Virus record (IMG/VR): IMGVR_UViG_3300035212_001456
Coordinates: 1 to 34,877 of that record
DNA: 34,877 nucleotides
Reading direction: 5' to 3' (one strand)
Origin: a virus
Positions 17,148-24,154 of this stretch are shown one piece after another (the stretch's first letter is position 1; every line of letters begins with the position of its first letter). Below the pieces are notes generated by a model. It ran no database searches. It had not been told where the DNA came from and worked only from the letters and a program-made list of their open reading frames with translations. The position numbers and the translations under genes were made by a program.

Positions 17148-18292
17148 CAGAGCACCCGCCCTTCCAACCCCAGCCACGCCTTGACCGTGGCCATGCGGGG
17201 GATGCCGTCGGCCGTCAGACCGAAGTACTGGACGGTGGCCGAGTGCTGCGTCTCGCGCCAGTTGGTCAGCAGGTCAGCGTTGAACTTGGACTGACCGCCC
17301 TTGATGCCCGCGCCGAAGGTCCGGCCGTCGGCCAGCTTGAACGTCGCGCGCTTCGCGAAGCGGCTGTAGTTGCCCTTGCCCGGCTCGACGCCGACCAGCT
17401 CGAACTCGGCGCAGTCGAAGACCTTGCACTTCAGGTTGGACCACGACCGCTTGCCGACCCGGTAGGCCAGATCCAGCTTCACCATCGCGCCCTCGTACCC
17501 CTCGGCGATGAAGCGGTTACGGTAGACGTCGATCTCCCACGCGCCGACCACCGGGAAGTAGGCGTTCAGCTTGATGACGTCGCCACAGAACTCGCGCAGG
17601 TCGATGTTCAGCAGCTCACGACGCTCGCTGTAGGGCAGGTTGCGCACGTCCGGCGACGGGTAGTCGTAGACCCAGAACTGCATCCCCTTGGCGGCCTCGG
17701 CCAGCTCGGGGGTCATGTTCTGCTTCTTGAGGATGGACGACAGCTCCTCGAAGTCCTCCTTCAGGTCGTGGCTGTACAGCTCGCCGTGCAGCACCGCGTC
17801 GGGGAAGTCGCGGAAGAACTGCGACAGCGCCGACATGACGTGCGGTACGGCCACGATGGGCTGGCCCTCACGGCTGGTCAGGCCGGAGGCCTGAGCGATG
17901 CAGCAGAAGCCATCCAGCTTGGGCTCGACGAAGACGCCCTTACCCACCAGCGACCGGGCGCTGACCCGCTCGTTGGCGACCCGCTCGACACACTTCTCGA
18001 AGGTGGTGTCGGCCCACTTCTCGGCCAGCATGGGCGCGAAGAAGCGAGGCACGTCGATCTCGGCGACGGTCTCGAAGTACTTGCGCTTCAGCTGGTAGGT
18101 GTAGCCGGCGTCGATCTCGAAGGCGGCCTGCTCGACGTCGGTCCGCTTCTGCTTGCCGACGCAGTCGGTCCACTCAGAGGTGACGAGATTGCCGCCTTGG
18201 ACGCCATGGATGGTCCGGTGCCGGGCACCGTCCTGCTCCATGGCCCAGACGAGGACTTGGCCGGGCTTGCCCCGGCGATACAGGAACCGCAT
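17147..18292 (-). CDS. ATP-dependent DNA ligase
   Basis: 381 residues from an ATG overlapping the preceding stop (TAATG). Joins 3'-OH and 5'-phosphate nicks. The nucleotidyltransferase motifs are in order: motif I EPKLDG with Lys125 as adenylation residue, HGELY (motif III), EGYEGAMVK (motif IV) and LKCKVF (motif V), followed by an OB-fold. Residues 1-75 are an extra N-terminal domain of WGR-like type (GQVLVWAMEQDG...QLKRKYFETV) seen in some phage ligases. It would seal Okazaki fragments after the flap exonuclease and polymerase in this region. Confidence 0.93.
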   Translation of the reverse strand: MRFLYRRGKPGQVLVWAMEQDGARHRTIHGVQGGNLVTSEWTDCVGKQKRTDVEQAAFEIDAGYTYQLKRKYFETVAEIDVPRFFAPMLAEKWADTTFEKCVERVANERVSARSLVGKGVFVEPKLDGFCCIAQASGLTSREGQPIVAVPHVMSALSQFFRDFPDAVLHGELYSHDLKEDFEELSSILKKQNMTPELAEAAKGMQFWVYDYPSPDVRNLPYSERRELLNIDLREFCGDVIKLNAYFPVVGAWEIDVYRNRFIAEGYEGAMVKLDLAYRVGKRSWSNLKCKVFDCAEFELVGVEPGKGNYSRFAKRATFKLADGRTFGAGIKGGQSKFNADLLTNWRETQHSATVQYFGLTADGIPRMATVKAWLGLEGRVL

Positions 18293-18492
18293 TAGCGCAT
18301 CCCTCCCGTGAACAGGATCAACATCGCGAGGCTGTAGTAGCCGGCAGCGACGCCCTTCGCGCAGGTTTCAGGGGTCAGCTCGGGAAAGCGGGGGTACAGC
18401 AGCCAGCCAGCGCCATAGGCGATCCAGCAGAGTGCAGCAGGGAGGCCGATAAGCCCGGTAAACCAAGCGCGGCCTTCTTCGGTGGTCTTCAT
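18292..18492 (-). CDS. Small two-segment membrane protein
   Basis: 66 residues with GGAGAAGGG ten bases before the ATG. Two hydrophobic segments, about residues 11-32 (TGLIGLPAALCWIAYGAGWLL) and 48-63, joined by a short loop with a cysteine. No family is recognised. The stop overlaps the ligase ATG. Small membrane proteins scattered in phage early operons often alter the host envelope or exclude other phages; nothing here is specific enough to say. Confidence 0.7.
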   Translation of the reverse strand: MKTTEEGRAWFTGLIGLPAALCWIAYGAGWLLYPRFPELTPETCAKGVAAGYYSLAMLILFTGGMR

Positions 18493-18519
18493 GGAGTAGT
18501 GCCCTTCTCCGGTTGATGT

Positions 18520-18930
18520 TCAATAGCCGTGGGTGTGGAAGAACTTCCTCGCCCCGGTACGCTTCTGGCGGGGGATCGAATACTGGATGAACCAGTCGCG
18601 ATCCCGGCCCTGAACCATCTCGTGCGTCCCGGCCTCATAGTTGGCCCGGGCGAGCGCGATGGCAGACTGATGTTCCGTGGGCCACATGGGGTTGTCCGCA
18701 TGGCGCACGGCGACGATGTACTTCGGATTGGGAGCACCTTCACGGTGCCCCAGATCGGACGGCGGCGGCCGGCGTCGCGCCGGTGGGGTGGAAGCCGGGG
18801 CTACCTCCGCACCGAACTTCGAGACGAACTCGCTGTAGGGCAGCCCGAGGCGGGCGGCGACCTGTTCAAGGTCACCCCCGCACTCGTTGTACAGGTCACG
18901 AACCTGATCCGGGGTTGTCGCAGTCGTCAC
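18520..18930 (-). CDS. Hypothetical protein with possible N-terminal helix-turn-helix
   Basis: Start chosen at GTG 18930, which has a perfect GGAGG five bases upstream (GGAGGATTTAGTG); a longer ATG version would have no site. This gives 136 residues. Residues 8-38 (PDQVRDLYNECGGDLEQVAARLGLPYSEF) look like a helix-turn-helix of the kind in small regulators. Residues 40-65 are proline/arginine-rich linker, and the second half (KYIVAVRHADNPMW...) is a compact globular part I do not recognise. It overlaps the 3' end of the SbcC-like gene by 35 bases. Confidence 0.7.
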   Translation of the reverse strand: MTTATTPDQVRDLYNECGGDLEQVAARLGLPYSEFVSKFGAEVAPASTPPARRRPPPSDLGHREGAPNPKYIVAVRHADNPMWPTEHQSAIALARANYEAGTHEMVQGRDRDWFIQYSIPRQKRTGARKFFHTHGY

Positions 18931-21004
18931 TAAATCCTCCGAGCCTGACATGATGCGGCGCATCGACTGGCTTATGGGAGACGAGAAGTACTTGGGAGAC
19001 CCTTTCTTCCAACATCCGTAGGACATCTGCAGTCTGCTCGGAACGGAACTCATCCATGCTGGCGTCGATCTCGTCGGCCAGCATGATCGAGAAGACCCGG
19101 TTGGTCAGCACCTGCCCCAGCGCGATACGCAGGGCGAGGTTGGCGCAGGCCTTGCCGGAGCCAGACAGGGTGTCGAGGCTCTGGTCGTCGACCCTGACGT
19201 TGAAGTCGTCATCGACGTGGATGATGTTCCGCTGACCGCCCGTCATCTGCCGGAGCAGCTGGCTGGCCACGACGTTGAGCGACGGCACGACGTGCTGCTT
19301 GATCAGGCCGCGCAGGACGGCCATGACCTCGCGCACCTTGCGGTGCTCGTCGGCCTCGTCCTGCAGCCGGCCGACCTCGGCGACGCCCTTGACGTAGGCG
19401 TCGTGGGTGGTGCTGTAGGTCCGCTCGGCGTGCTCATAGCCCCGGGCCTGCTGTAGGCTGACCTCCATCTTGTCCCGGGCAGCCGGTGCGCCGGCCAGTT
19501 GGGTCTTGCGGGCCTGCTTCTTGGTCGCCTCAGCCTGCCAGCCCTCGTAGGCGGCCAGCTGGGTCTGGTAGGAGGCCAACATCGTCTCGTACTGGCGACG
19601 CTCCGCGAGCATCGCTTCGTAGTCGGCCATCGCCTCGAACTTCTTCTGGGCGACAGCCAGCTCCGCGGCCAGTGGTTCACGCTCGGCGACCTGTTCCAGC
19701 TGCCGCCGGTAGGTGTCGATCTCCCGGCGGGTCATGTCGGGCTTGGTCGCGCCGGGGTTCATGAAGAGCGCGGCATGACGGGCGTCGTCGGTGGTCTCCC
19801 ACGCGGCGACCAGTCGGTCGATCTCAGCCGACTTCAGCTTCGGCTCGTCCGGCTTCGGCTGCGAGGGCCTGATGTCCGACATACCCTGCTCGGCCAACTC
19901 CAGCTCTGCGCCAAGGCGCGCGGCGTGATCAGCGTGCAGCGCGAAGTCATGCTGACACGCGGGGCAGGTGACCTTCTCGACGTTTTCCAGCGCCGCGCGC
20001 AGCCGCTCGACCTCGCGGACCTGATTTTCGTAGTGGCCCCACTCGTTGCGCAGGTCCCACGCGACCTGCATCTGGATCAGATCGGCGTAGGGCGTCGTGG
20101 GCCGGGGGTTGGCCTTGGCCCACTGCACCTCGACCTCGAACGCGTCATAGGCGTCCCACGCCCGCTCAACGGCGTCCAGCGTGGTGGCGGGGAAGGCCGC
20201 TGAGGCCGGCAAGGCGTTGACGGCCACGGAGAGACCGGCGACCAGCTCGCGGGCGTCAGCGCGCTTCGCAGCGAGGCTGACGAGGTTCTCCGAGGGGAGC
20301 TCGACCTTGGTGGTCGGCTTCTCGGGTTTGCCCGGTGCCGGGGCGGCCAGCCAGCCCTCAATCCCGGCCAGCTCGTCGGCGTCCCGACGCAGTTCAGCCA
20401 ACCACGGCTCCAAGATGGCGACCGTCTGGTACCCCTCCGGCTTCTCGGGCGGCGCACCGGGCGGCGTCAGCCGCTCCTTCAGGCCGTCGGCCTGACGGTC
20501 GAGCAGCTTGGCTTCCTCGCCGGCCCACTTCGACACCAGATCCAGCACGGCCAGACCGAGGACGCTGTCGACCATCGCCTTGCGGGCGGTCGGCGTCATC
20601 GAGCCCAGCTTCTCCACCTCGCCCTGATTGATCGAGTTGGCGATGTCGAAGACCGACAGGCCGAAGCCCAGCTCCTCCACGACCTTCTGGTTCACCGGCT
20701 TGGTGCCAGTGGCCACGGCCGCCCCGTTGCGCTTCATGGTCGCGCCCCGGGCGGACCGGTCGATCTCGATCAGGTTGCCCTTGATCTCGAAGGCACCGTA
20801 GCCGACCAGCGTCTTGTAGTCGTCGGCCGTGCCGCGCAGGGCGGCGGTCCCGAACAGCAGCCAGCGGGCCACTTCCAGCACCATGGTCTTGCCGGTCTCG
20901 TTCGCGCCGGTCAGCGCGGTCAGGCCCTTCGAGAACGTCAGATCGGCGGACAGGGTCCGACCGGTCGAGGGGAAGGTGACGGAGTATTTAAGACGATGTA
21001 GCAT
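18896..21004 (-). CDS. SbcC/Rad50-like SMC ATPase (T4 gp46-type)
   Basis: 702 residues from the ATG at 21004. Walker A GANETGKT at 33-40, central coiled coils with a zinc hook TCPACQHDF (Cys347/Cys350), ABC signature LSGSGK near 613, Walker B SIMLADE near 640, then the D-loop and an LLVSH switch histidine. This is the ATPase subunit of an Rad50/Mre11-type nuclease that handles double-strand ends in recombination-dependent replication. Shorter than bacterial SbcC (about 1,000), like phage gp46. The nuclease partner is two genes upstream, at 21193-22173. The start overlaps a 71-residue gene by 17 bases. Confidence 0.92.
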   Translation of the reverse strand: MLHRLKYSVTFPSTGRTLSADLTFSKGLTALTGANETGKTMVLEVARWLLFGTAALRGTADDYKTLVGYGAFEIKGNLIEIDRSARGATMKRNGAAVATGTKPVNQKVVEELGFGLSVFDIANSINQGEVEKLGSMTPTARKAMVDSVLGLAVLDLVSKWAGEEAKLLDRQADGLKERLTPPGAPPEKPEGYQTVAILEPWLAELRRDADELAGIEGWLAAPAPGKPEKPTTKVELPSENLVSLAAKRADARELVAGLSVAVNALPASAAFPATTLDAVERAWDAYDAFEVEVQWAKANPRPTTPYADLIQMQVAWDLRNEWGHYENQVREVERLRAALENVEKVTCPACQHDFALHADHAARLGAELELAEQGMSDIRPSQPKPDEPKLKSAEIDRLVAAWETTDDARHAALFMNPGATKPDMTRREIDTYRRQLEQVAEREPLAAELAVAQKKFEAMADYEAMLAERRQYETMLASYQTQLAAYEGWQAEATKKQARKTQLAGAPAARDKMEVSLQQARGYEHAERTYSTTHDAYVKGVAEVGRLQDEADEHRKVREVMAVLRGLIKQHVVPSLNVVASQLLRQMTGGQRNIIHVDDDFNVRVDDQSLDTLSGSGKACANLALRIALGQVLTNRVFSIMLADEIDASMDEFRSEQTADVLRMLEERVSQVLLVSHKPVDAPHHVRLGGFSDDCDNPGSGS

Positions 21005-21203
21005 TGAGGTGAGCCTTGATCTTGTCGAACAACCGTCGCACCTCAAGAGCGCGGGGCAGGTTCGCCTGCCCCCACTCGTGGAGGGTGTTTCGGTGGGCGG
21101 CGGCGAGCATTTCGCGCAGCAGGCTGCGCTCGCCGTCGGTGATGATGGTGAGATTGTTGACGCAGTAGGTCAGTAGCCCGATAGCAGGGGCGTTATCCGA
21201 CAT
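20988..21203 (-). CDS. Small hypothetical protein between SbcD- and SbcC-like genes
   Basis: 71 residues; the ATG at 21203 has GAGG nine bases upstream while a start three codons earlier has the site with no spacing, so the shorter form is preferred. Mostly helical (GERSLLREMLAAAHRNTLHEW, then ALEVRRLFDKIKAHL). It overlaps both neighbours. No family recognised. Its place between the two subunits of a nuclease complex suggests it may act with them. Confidence 0.7.
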   Translation of the reverse strand: MSDNAPAIGLLTYCVNNLTIITDGERSLLREMLAAAHRNTLHEWGQANLPRALEVRRLFDKIKAHLNATSS

Positions 21204-22173
21204 TCTGGTCATCCTCGTGGAGCCGGTGCTCCTTCAGGCGCTCTCGCATGGCGGTGGCGACGGTCTCGCCGAGGCCGACCTCGTCGATGGCCCGCTTGAG
21301 CAGGGCCTCGAAGTCGAATGGCTCGAACTCAACATCCAGCGCCACAACCTCCTCCTCTTGGCCATCTCGGACCTGAGTAAGCTGGAGGCAATCAACCTGT
21401 ACATCGAGCACCTCCCCCGGCTGCAGCCGCACCCGGAGATGCTTGTCCTTGAAGCCGTCGAGGTTCGCAAGGACGTCGGCCAGATCCCTCGTCACATAGA
21501 GGCGTTCATCCTCATCTTGGCTGTGGTCATAGGGCTGCATCGACCCCGTGACGTGGACGTCGAGACCCTCGATCACCTCGTCGCGCTTGTTGTGGTCGTG
21601 GCCGGTCACGGCCCGCTTGACGCCCAGCGCCTTCAGGGTCACGGCCGGGATGTAGTTGGTGCTCTCGATCTGCCGGCGGTCGACGTCCCAGTGGCCGTAG
21701 ACCACGTCCGCACCGCGGATCAGGCTCTCATGCTCGAGGATCATCTCGCCGGCCGACAGGACCGGGTGCCACGGGATGAAGACGTGTCGCTCGCTGTCAA
21801 TCACCAGCATGAACGGCTCATCAGCAGCGACCATGACGGCTTCGCCCACGATGGCCGAGAAAATCTGGAAGGCCGTCACCTTCTCGACGTCGCGGCTGGC
21901 GTCGTGGTTGCCACGGTAGAGAATGTAGGAGCAGTGAGGGTTGGCCTCGGCCGCCCTCTGGTAAGCCATCGCGGCCCGCCAGATGACGCCGTAGGGGACG
22001 ATGGCCTCGTCGAACAGATCGCCGACCTGAATGTGGTGCGTAACGCCGGCCACGTCCATCAGGTTCGCCTCGAACTCGGCCCACTGCAGGCTCTCGCGGT
22101 CGCCGCGGCGAGCGAGGCTCACGCCGTTCTTCCACCGTTTGCCAAGGTGGACGTCTCCAAGGATCTTGATCAT
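21193..22173 (-). CDS. SbcD/Mre11-like metallophosphoesterase nuclease (T4 gp47-type)
   Basis: 326 residues, ATG with GAGAAG upstream. All calcineurin-like phosphoesterase motifs are seen in order: GDVHLG (6-11), GDLFD, GNHD, GHWD and GHDH, which together bind two metals (usually manganese). The last 70 residues form the capping region that would contact the SbcC-like ATPase. Expected to act as endo/exonuclease on DNA ends. The C-terminal end is charged and overlaps the start of the 71-residue gene. A hairpin lies just upstream of its ribosome site. Confidence 0.92.
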   Translation of the reverse strand: MIKILGDVHLGKRWKNGVSLARRGDRESLQWAEFEANLMDVAGVTHHIQVGDLFDEAIVPYGVIWRAAMAYQRAAEANPHCSYILYRGNHDASRDVEKVTAFQIFSAIVGEAVMVAADEPFMLVIDSERHVFIPWHPVLSAGEMILEHESLIRGADVVYGHWDVDRRQIESTNYIPAVTLKALGVKRAVTGHDHNKRDEVIEGLDVHVTGSMQPYDHSQDEDERLYVTRDLADVLANLDGFKDKHLRVRLQPGEVLDVQVDCLQLTQVRDGQEEEVVALDVEFEPFDFEALLKRAIDEVGLGETVATAMRERLKEHRLHEDDQNVG

Positions 22174-22191
22174 GGTCTTCTCACAGGGTGG

Positions 22192-22215
22192 CTGGCCGCC
22201 CCGGAGGGCGGCCAG
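22192..22215 (-). other. Perfect hairpin in the gap before the SbcD-like gene, no U-tract
   Basis: CTGGCCGCCC (22192-22201) and GGGCGGCCAG (22206-22215) form a perfect 10-base stem with a four-base loop in a 48-base gap. On the minus strand it is followed by CCACCCTG, so it lacks the T run of an intrinsic terminator. Possible processing or attenuation site. Confidence 0.7.
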
Positions 22216-22221
22216 AGGCGG

Positions 22222-22614
22222 TCAGGAAACGCGACGCAGGTACAGGACCGTGAAGCGCGAGTTGTCCTTGATGTCGTCGGGATAGTAACGACGCAGGTTG
22301 TCGTAGAGCAGCTCGGCGGCCTCGGCCGGCCCGAAGTGCGCGACCTCGTGATTGTCGCTGGCGAACGGCTTGACGGCATCCCACTGGCCGGAGTGGACCG
22401 AGACGACCTCGGCGGTGCCGAAGCCTTGGCCATCGGTGTTGGCCAGAGTGACCACGTCGTCCTTCTGGACGGCGTCGGCCCACTTGTCGCCGAGGCGATA
22501 GGTGTTGAACAGCTGGCCGGGCTTGACGCTGTCGGGGTTGCCGAACTTGATCACGGGGGTGGCGGGAGGCGCGGGAGGCGCGGGAGGCGCGGGCGGGGCC
22601 TTCTTGTCAGTCAT
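22222..22614 (-). CDS. ASCH/PUA-like protein with proline-rich N-terminus
   Basis: 130 residues. Residues 6-20 are a PPA tripeptide repeat encoded by a 9-base tandem repeat. Residues 30-130 look like an ASCH/PUA-type domain: FNTYRLGDKWADAVQKDDVV, a VVSVHSGQW strand, NHE, then a helix LLYDNLRRYYPDDI and the closing strand TVLYLRR. ASCH domains bind RNA or modified nucleotides; some are ribonucleases. The function here is unknown. It overlaps the exonuclease stop by eight bases. Confidence 0.75.
   Translation of the reverse strand: MTDKKAPPAPPAPPAPPATPVIKFGNPDSVKPGQLFNTYRLGDKWADAVQKDDVVTLANTDGQGFGTAEVVSVHSGQWDAVKPFASDNHEVAHFGPAEAAELLYDNLRRYYPDDIKDNSRFTVLYLRRVS
22562..22597 (+). repeat. 9-base tandem repeat encoding Pro-Pro-Ala
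   Basis: Unit GCGGGAGGC in three exact copies plus one imperfect copy, all in frame with the minus-strand gene 22222-22614. A slippage-prone sequence; changes by whole units keep the frame. Confidence 0.9.
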
Positions 22615-23206
22615 CGGTAGTCTCCTTCGGGGTGGTGGCGAACTTCGCCTTTGCGGTCAGGGTGACCACAATCTGGTGCAGGGTGTCATCGAGAGCATGA
22701 TGCTCGTTGCCGACGAACGGAACCTGCTTGTCGAACGCAGGAGCGGCCGGGTTCATCCGCATGCCCCTGATGAAGCTCTGCATATCGATACAGTCTCGGA
22801 AGTGGAAGGGGTTGTCCACTTCGGCGTCACGGAAGCAGCTCTCGATGAACGGCCACTCGAAGCTGATTGGCTTGGCCCAGAGCCTCGGGGCGTCCAGCAC
22901 CCCGGTGACCCTACGGACCCACTGCTGGTAGCGCCACATACCCTCCGTGAGGCTGACGGGGTTCTCGGTCGCGGCGGCGAACGTCTCGGTCTTCTGCTTC
23001 GACCACCACGCCCGGGTGTCCTCGTCCCAGCTGCGCCAGCCGGGCATCGCCATGGTGACGTAGAAGGTGTCGGGGGAAACCTGACCCTCGTGCCAGTTGA
23101 AGGCCACACCGGCCAGCGACATGACGTGGTGACGGTCCGGCCGGGTGCCGGTCGTCTCGATGTCCGTCATGATGTCGTAGTAGGAACAGATAGGCGCGTC
23201 GGTCAT
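22607..23206 (-). CDS. DEDDh-family 3'-5' exonuclease
   Basis: 199 residues from the ATG that overlaps the next stop (ATGA). The first exonuclease motif is DIETTG with Asp15 and Glu17; a later NEHHALDD with His169/170 and Asp174 is the DEDDh third motif. The middle motif is ISFEWPF with Glu117 where Asp is usual. It resembles the phage DexA/Rv2179c-type exonucleases of similar length rather than the DnaQ proofreading subunit. Likely substrate is single-stranded DNA or RNA 3' ends. The upstream in-frame extension is rejected because it would run into the neighbouring gene with no ribosome site. Confidence 0.85.
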   Translation of the reverse strand: MTDAPICSYYDIMTDIETTGTRPDRHHVMSLAGVAFNWHEGQVSPDTFYVTMAMPGWRSWDEDTRAWWSKQKTETFAAATENPVSLTEGMWRYQQWVRRVTGVLDAPRLWAKPISFEWPFIESCFRDAEVDNPFHFRDCIDMQSFIRGMRMNPAAPAFDKQVPFVGNEHHALDDTLHQIVVTLTAKAKFATTPKETTDD

Positions 23207-23646
23207 GGTACCCAGATCATATTGGTTCGCATCATTGCGAGGGGGATGGAAGACTGGCCGGCGGCCTTGGCGGCCAAGACCACACCGTAGGGGAAGCGGA
23301 ACCACTCGTCGGTGGCGATGTGGTGGTAGTAGACCCAGTAGGCCCCGCCCGCTGCGATAGCCTGAGCGCCGGCGGCGTTCTGACCCTTCTTCAGCAGTTT
23401 GAAGTCGAACCGGTCGTGCTCGGCGACCGACGACTTCACCTCGGCGAAGAACATCTGGCCGTCCAGAACCACCAGCCGGTCCGCGGGCTGCGCCTTGACG
23501 TTGACGAAGCCCGAGCCGACCCGGCCCTTGTTCATGCCCGTCACCTCGGAGGCGTCGGTGAACTTGTGGACGTAGGCCCGCTTGCCGAGGCGGGTGAAGT
23601 GGGTGTCGAAGATCTCCTCCGACGGCTTGCCGGTGTTCTTGGTCAT
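23203..23646 (-). CDS. PD-(D/E)XK nuclease, RecU-like Holliday junction resolvase
   Basis: 147 residues from the ATG overlapping the next stop (ATGA). Catalytic core: GKPSEEIF near residue 6-14, then QPADRLVVLDGQMFFAEVKS with Asp56, Glu69 and Lys71, which is the PD-(D/E)XK arrangement of RecU-type resolvases. RecU-like enzymes cut four-way junctions formed in recombination. It is somewhat shorter than bacterial RecU (about 200). A VRR-type or other small restriction-like nuclease is the alternative. The surrounding recombination genes fit. Confidence 0.75.
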   Translation of the reverse strand: MTKNTGKPSEEIFDTHFTRLGKRAYVHKFTDASEVTGMNKGRVGSGFVNVKAQPADRLVVLDGQMFFAEVKSSVAEHDRFDFKLLKKGQNAAGAQAIAAGGAYWVYYHHIATDEWFRFPYGVVLAAKAAGQSSIPLAMMRTNMIWVP

Positions 23647-23963
23647 CGTTCGATCTCGATATTGGGCATGGCCGGCAGGAACTTGCCCGGCTTCAGGCTG
23701 ATGGTCTTCCGGGGTGGCTGGACCGCGCAGCGGACGAAGGTCCACTTCTCGTCCCAATGTTGCCCGAGAGCTCGCATCTGGTCCGTGGTGCGCTCCGGCC
23801 ACTCGGTCATGTGCCCTCCGGCGTCGAGCCAGCGCACGTCAGCTTCGAGCGGGGTGTTCTCCTTCGAGACCGGGTCGAGCTGCCAGCGCACGGCGTAGGC
23901 GAAGTCTTGCCCCTTCGCCTTACCCTGCGCTGACAGGTCTTCGATGTACTCGCCGAACGTCAT
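23643..23963 (-). CDS. Hypothetical protein (106 aa)
   Basis: ATG start at 23963 overlaps the preceding stop (ATGA), and its own stop overlaps the RecU-like start, so it is firmly within the operon. Features are an acidic first half and a basic tail ending in PGKFLPAMPNIEIER, with one Cys. I recognise no domain. Its place between a zinc-ribbon protein and a resolvase only suggests a DNA-related accessory role. Confidence 0.7.
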   Translation of the reverse strand: MTFGEYIEDLSAQGKAKGQDFAYAVRWQLDPVSKENTPLEADVRWLDAGGHMTEWPERTTDQMRALGQHWDEKWTFVRCAVQPPRKTISLKPGKFLPAMPNIEIER

Positions 23964-24154
23964 GCCCGGTGCCTCCAACGGACGGTGGGGTACCGCTCGG
24001 TGAGCCAGATGATGTGCCCGGCGGGGCACTCGTGAGCCATCTGGGGCGGATTAGTCATCCGCATCGTCATGCTCGCTGGCTTCATCTCTTCTCCGCACTC
24101 GTCGCAATCGTAGGCGACCCCGTGGGGTTCAATAGGGAACTCGCGCTCACTCAT
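23960..24154 (-). CDS. Small zinc-ribbon-like protein
   Basis: 64 residues. Two cysteine pairs of zinc-ribbon type: CDECGEEM (Cys17/Cys20) and HECPAGH (Cys43 and a following His). Metal binding is likely, in a compact fold. The stop overlaps the next start and the ATG overlaps the polymerase stop (ATGA). Small phage zinc-ribbon proteins are often modifiers of host transcription or DNA enzymes, but no function can be assigned. Confidence 0.75.
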   Translation of the reverse strand: MSEREFPIEPHGVAYDCDECGEEMKPASMTMRMTNPPQMAHECPAGHIIWLTERYPTVRWRHRA

